Origin: Planococcus citri
Taxonomy: Eukaryota > Arthropoda > Insecta > Hemiptera > Pseudococcidae
NCBI RefSeq assembly: GCF_950023065.1
Contig: NC_088678.1
Span: forward strand, 22,744,580 to 22,808,579
DNA: 64,000 nt
Reading direction: 5' to 3'
The notes under the pieces are model-generated. The model had not been told where the DNA came from and did no database searches. It worked only from the letters and a program-made list of their open reading frames with translations. Numbering within the stretch: the stretch's first letter is position 1; each line of letters starts with the position of its first letter. This document shows, one piece after another, positions 59,917-64,000 of this stretch. A program made the translations under genes and the position numbers.

Positions 59917-62900
59917 GACATATTCAAACATTTTCCTCTGATTTTGAATTATTCTCATTTTATTTGAGTTCTTCGTCAGAGTATCCGCACAGTTTTGGAA
60001 ATGATTTTCTCTGACGTTTTCAGGTTTTCCAGACCAATTTCTCCATTTTTCCAAACCTTTTTTTCAAAATAAAATCACCGTATTTTTAAAATTACCCCTC
60101 CTTGGCATCAAAAAAATCACGTTTTTCAATACCTTCGGTTCCAAGCTCGAACTAAACGAAATTACCCGAGCGACGCGAAGTAAATTTTTTCCAAAAAACA
60201 AAAAAAATACAATAAAACTACTAATATAGAATTATTAAAAAATTACAGGTGAACACTTTCAAAAAATTCCCTGATTTTTGAGGGAAAATTGCTCATATTT
60301 CTGAAATTCCCTGACTTTTCCAGGTTTTCCAAAAGTGTGGACACCCTGTTTTTCAACTGGGGGAGGGGGGACTCGTTACTAGCGGACCAATACGGTTTGA
60401 AGAGCCGGGTAAATAATTTTTTTTGAAGAGGGAATTATATTTTTTAAAATTCTGACTTAGAAACAAAGAACTTTGGAAGATTGATTTTTAAAATTTTTAA
60501 ATATTTTTTTCGACTTGAGCTGCAACCGACACCACTCTTTAATAATAAAAAATAGAGAACTGTGTTCGGCGGGGGGGGGGGGAGGTAGAAAATTTCAACT
60601 TTGCAACATTTTGTATACCTTGGTACAGATATCGTATTGTTTTAGAAACGTGAGAATAAATTTAAACAAGTATCCCCCTAATTTCAAAGAGGTCATACAT
60701 TACAGAAAATCCCTTAAAAATAAATTCGGGTCACTTTCGTGGAAATTTTGGACTTTAGAGGTGATTGAACAGTATTACAAAAGAACCAAACAGTACTTTT
60801 CCGTACGCGACTTAGGGTCATTTTAATTCATGGGTTGGCAACTATGCGAAAAAAGGATATTCAGTTTAACCATGAATTCTTCGAGATGAATGCTCGAGGA
60901 AAAATCATTTTATTGACTATCATTCTAGTAAAAAATGAGAATTCAAATTCGTTTCAGAGCAATGTCCAGATAGATGAGAAAAAAAATTTGACCAAATTAG
61001 ACTTGTTTTTAAGCAGTAAAAATATCATAGAAAAATCAGTTTTTTGCATTTCGGAGTTATTATTTCCATCGACTCGTAAATTCTACCATTATTAAAAACA
61101 ATTTTCCAAAACTTTTCATCGTATTTTAATTATGCACAATTTCATCGACTTTTACTCTGTTTCCAACAGTTTTTATTTAGTACATCATTTCGACGAATTT
61201 TCCACAAGTTTGAAGCAGTTTTCCTATATAAAATTTTACACGACAGTAAGAAAATCTTGAGAAACTAAAGCGAAGCGTCAGGATTTCACCAAGTGTAAAC
61301 AAGTCGCACATTCAGTGCGGAATATTTTCATATCGAGCTTCAATTAAGGGTTGTTATTGAGTCAAATACACGTGAATTTAGTTCGAGTTGTTTAACGCCA
61401 TTCGTGTCTGCAACCGAGATGTTCGGTTTAAAAATTTCACGCTCGAAGGAAACTTATATAGGGGAAGAAAGTACAACCGACACGACAAACTCGATTTCGA
61501 AAAAAATCGTAGAAGAAAGACAGACCAACGAAGCGAGAAAAACCCACCTCGTATAATCTTCTTGTCAAATTATAAATTAAGATTGACGAAAATTTTATCT
61601 TTCTCGTTTCACTCTCGCGTACCAATTCCAGATACCAATTAACAATACCCAGACTCGAGCAAACATGATGAAGGGACTCGGGCAGGAGAATCATTGGAAA
61701 CGTATTTCACGTATACAGACCGATTATTATGAGGCCTATAGTTGAGAAAAAAATTATGTACTCGCACTTGCTCGCTTTCGAACACGAATTCTCAGCGAAG
61801 ACAATAAAGATGCCTCATTCTACAATAAAATAAACAGAGTACCTACACAGATGAATTATAATTTGTCCATAAAACATCCGCATGACACAGTAAGCTCGAC
61901 ACAAAAAATACTAAATCCCCCGAAAGTAATGTAGTTGAAAAAGAACAAAACCATAGAGAACATATAGGTATTCTAGTGACAATGGTTACTTCTCATATAA
62001 TTCTTATTTTCCCTTTATTGGAATCATGCCTCGACAACACTGGCCAATTTTCAAGCTCTCTCGGCATACCGAAAACGAAAAACGGCACCACATTACTTCG
62101 AAATCGACGACGAAGAAGATCCGGAGCCACAGTTACGTATTTTTTGGCGAACGCAACCAACGTGCGCGAGTAAACGATCCGGACTGACGGGGTAGGGGGG
62201 CCAGAAGCGCCATTACCGTGTACTAGAATTCTCTGTTTCCAGCTAAGAAGGCGACATACTAAGCCATATTTTTATACCCTGCTTGTACGTTTTAAAATTA
62301 ATGTTCCTTCTCCATTTCGCGCGCAGTGTACAACATCGGTATATACTACAAAGTTCACTTTCGCCCTTTTGCCCCCCCCCCCACCCCCAGCCCTCGCCAT
62401 CCTTTCGTTTCACTGTCTGGCTCGTTCATCTGTTAATCATTGGACGGCGATGGCGGCGTTAATTCTGGCCAAGATGTAACGGTTCGTTGTCGACTGTCGT
62501 CGTCGTCGTCGTCGTCGTAGCAGTTCTCTCGGAGCAATTGTCGTCGAATTTGCTCCAGAAAACTATTACGTACGAAGAAGACATCACATATTAGGCTCTT
62601 CTAACGTAATAGTGACAGAACGATACCCTACTAATCTTGATTATTATTTTGAAAAAAATCAAAAAATATCGCTTATAGGTATTGAAATGTTAAGAAATTA
62701 AGCTTCGACAAAGTCATTAATTTTTATTGTTTTGGGAATCATTTCAAAAAAAAAAAAAAAATCGAGAAAGAAATAGATACTTATCTATAAACATCGGATC
62801 GAAATTGAAAAAAAGCCCAAGTAGTCGACTCATTAAAAACAACCCTACCCCTCTCTCTTCGATCTAAAACTCCATTTTATACAAATTTCTCGAATCGAAA

Positions 62901-64000
62901 ATCGATTTTTAATACATCAGCACAAACGACACGTAACACGCAACTTAATTTAGGAAAAAAAAAATTCAATTTTGAAATTTTGGGACTCGACTTTGTTAAA
63001 ATGGAAAATTCGTGTTTGCGAAATTATGCATAAATAATTAATGGCCGAGCAAGTTGTTCGTACTAATACTTGAAGTCTGTTATCCTAGGTAATTTCAAAA
63101 ACCAAGTGCCAACGCTCATTTTCCCTAATATTATTCATGTGTTTTGGCTAGAAATCTTCAATGGTTTCTCGTTGACAGCGTTCCATCGACGACGGGGGAG
63201 GAGAACTGTCTAATAGCTTCCCAAGTTTCGCAGTTATTTCGATTTGTAGCTCCGCAACGCCTCCTTTTACATATTATTATGAACAAGCACGAACGATGAG
63301 ATTTGGTTGAAGTTATTTTTTCCACAATAATGCCATTTCGCTGTATTATAGTACTCGAGATAACGTTGAGGTAAATTTTATACGCAAATTCGAGATCTTG
63401 GCATTTGAGGCGATGTTTACAAGAATTGCAGCGCGTTCTTGATTACGAGCCTACACATTTCAGAATAGCTATCCATAGAGGTACCTTTTTATTATGAAAA
63501 TGGTTGCAGTTGCAAAAGATGGATCATCAAGCATCAACCACAGGCTAATTGGCTTTTCATTAAAATGTCACATTTTAAAAGACATTACCTACCCATCAAA
63601 ATTCTTGATTTTTTTTAATCATTTTTTTTTTTACAAAATTTCAAAGAGGTAGTTAACAATGAGGGGAGGACCCACTCCGATTGGAACGGGACCACAATTT
63701 TTAGAAAGAGCATGCTTTAAAACCCCCAAAACCCAATTTTCAGCAGCCCAACTTCATTTTTTGATTTTTGGCGAACGTTTGAAAATTCAAAATTGACTGT
63801 TTTTGGTGATTCATAAAAGTATGCACTTGATCACTAAAAATGATCAAAAAAGTCTTAAAACTGATATGAATTCCTCAAATCCAAATTTCACCATTTTCAG
63901 CCATTCTGGAGCCTCCAGCGCAATTTTTCAATTTCTCCAGAATTTTGAATTTGCTCCAGAAGGCAACTTCATTATTTACATATTCTGAAGTAAGTATATT
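59917..64000. other. Transposon fragment, then mostly single-copy-looking DNA; no gene supported
   Basis: A terminus reading GTGTGGACACCCTG ends near 60350, with CTGACTTTTCCAGGTTTTCC inside it and a related copy near 60025, so an old element lies at about 59.95-60.35 kb. 61.2-62.6 kb is CpG-richer with a GTC microsatellite. Open frames of 60-103 codons at 60.5-61.7 kb and 62.0 kb match nothing known. 62.6-64.0 kb is AT-rich without recognisable features. Confidence 0.4.
62496..62518 (+). repeat. GTC trinucleotide microsatellite
   Basis: GTC is repeated without interruption for about 23 bp in a CpG-rich stretch. Confidence 0.9.

Overview
The window looks like an AT-rich, intron-rich arthropod nuclear genome. 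Many scattered copies of the taggtaggtacctac-type motif suggest a hemipteran such as an aphid or scale insect, but that placement is inference. Only one cellular gene can be supported: the 3' nineteen exons (2-5028, + strand) of SMC6, the Smc5/6 complex ATPase. Its N-terminus, with the Walker A loop, lies upstream of the window. I found no tRNA, rRNA or other convincing cellular gene.

The remaining 59 kb is almost entirely mobile and repetitive DNA. From left to right it holds: a 4.16-kb inverted-repeat element (7441-11600) whose left arm was split by an LTR-like insertion that itself carries a smaller foldback with perfect palindromes; hairpins and MITEs (12.3-18.2 kb); a pair of 211-bp TA MITEs (19.1 and 20.2 kb); a hAT element with a perfect 8-bp target duplication (21.1 kb); a satellite with higher-order structure (22-24 kb); a 2.5-kb tract dense in AACCGGTT (26.4-28.9 kb); a dimeric ~256-bp satellite (31.2-33.4 kb); a ttaccagtaatttac array broken by two MITEs (37-39.4 kb); a near-perfect 1.39-kb palindrome (42.2-43.6 kb); and degenerate repeats with further MITEs (43.6-45.9 kb).

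The most complex region is 48.5-58.2 kb. It is a large imperfect inverted duplication with a 1.2-kb single-copy-looking spacer. The left arm was invaded by a jockey-like LINE (minus strand, now a pseudogene). A hAT element (TSD GACCGATT) inserted into that LINE, and an almost intact EN-RT retrotransposon (TSD ATATTGTTTTCA) then inserted into the hAT. The order of events can be read directly from the target-site duplications.

The last 5 kb (59.9-64 kb), and the CpG-richer stretches at 34-35.4, 39.6-41.4, 46.6-48.3, 55.6-56.7 and 61.2-62.6 kb, look single-copy. They could hold UTRs, short exons or promoters of unseen genes, but nothing there is recognisable enough to annotate.
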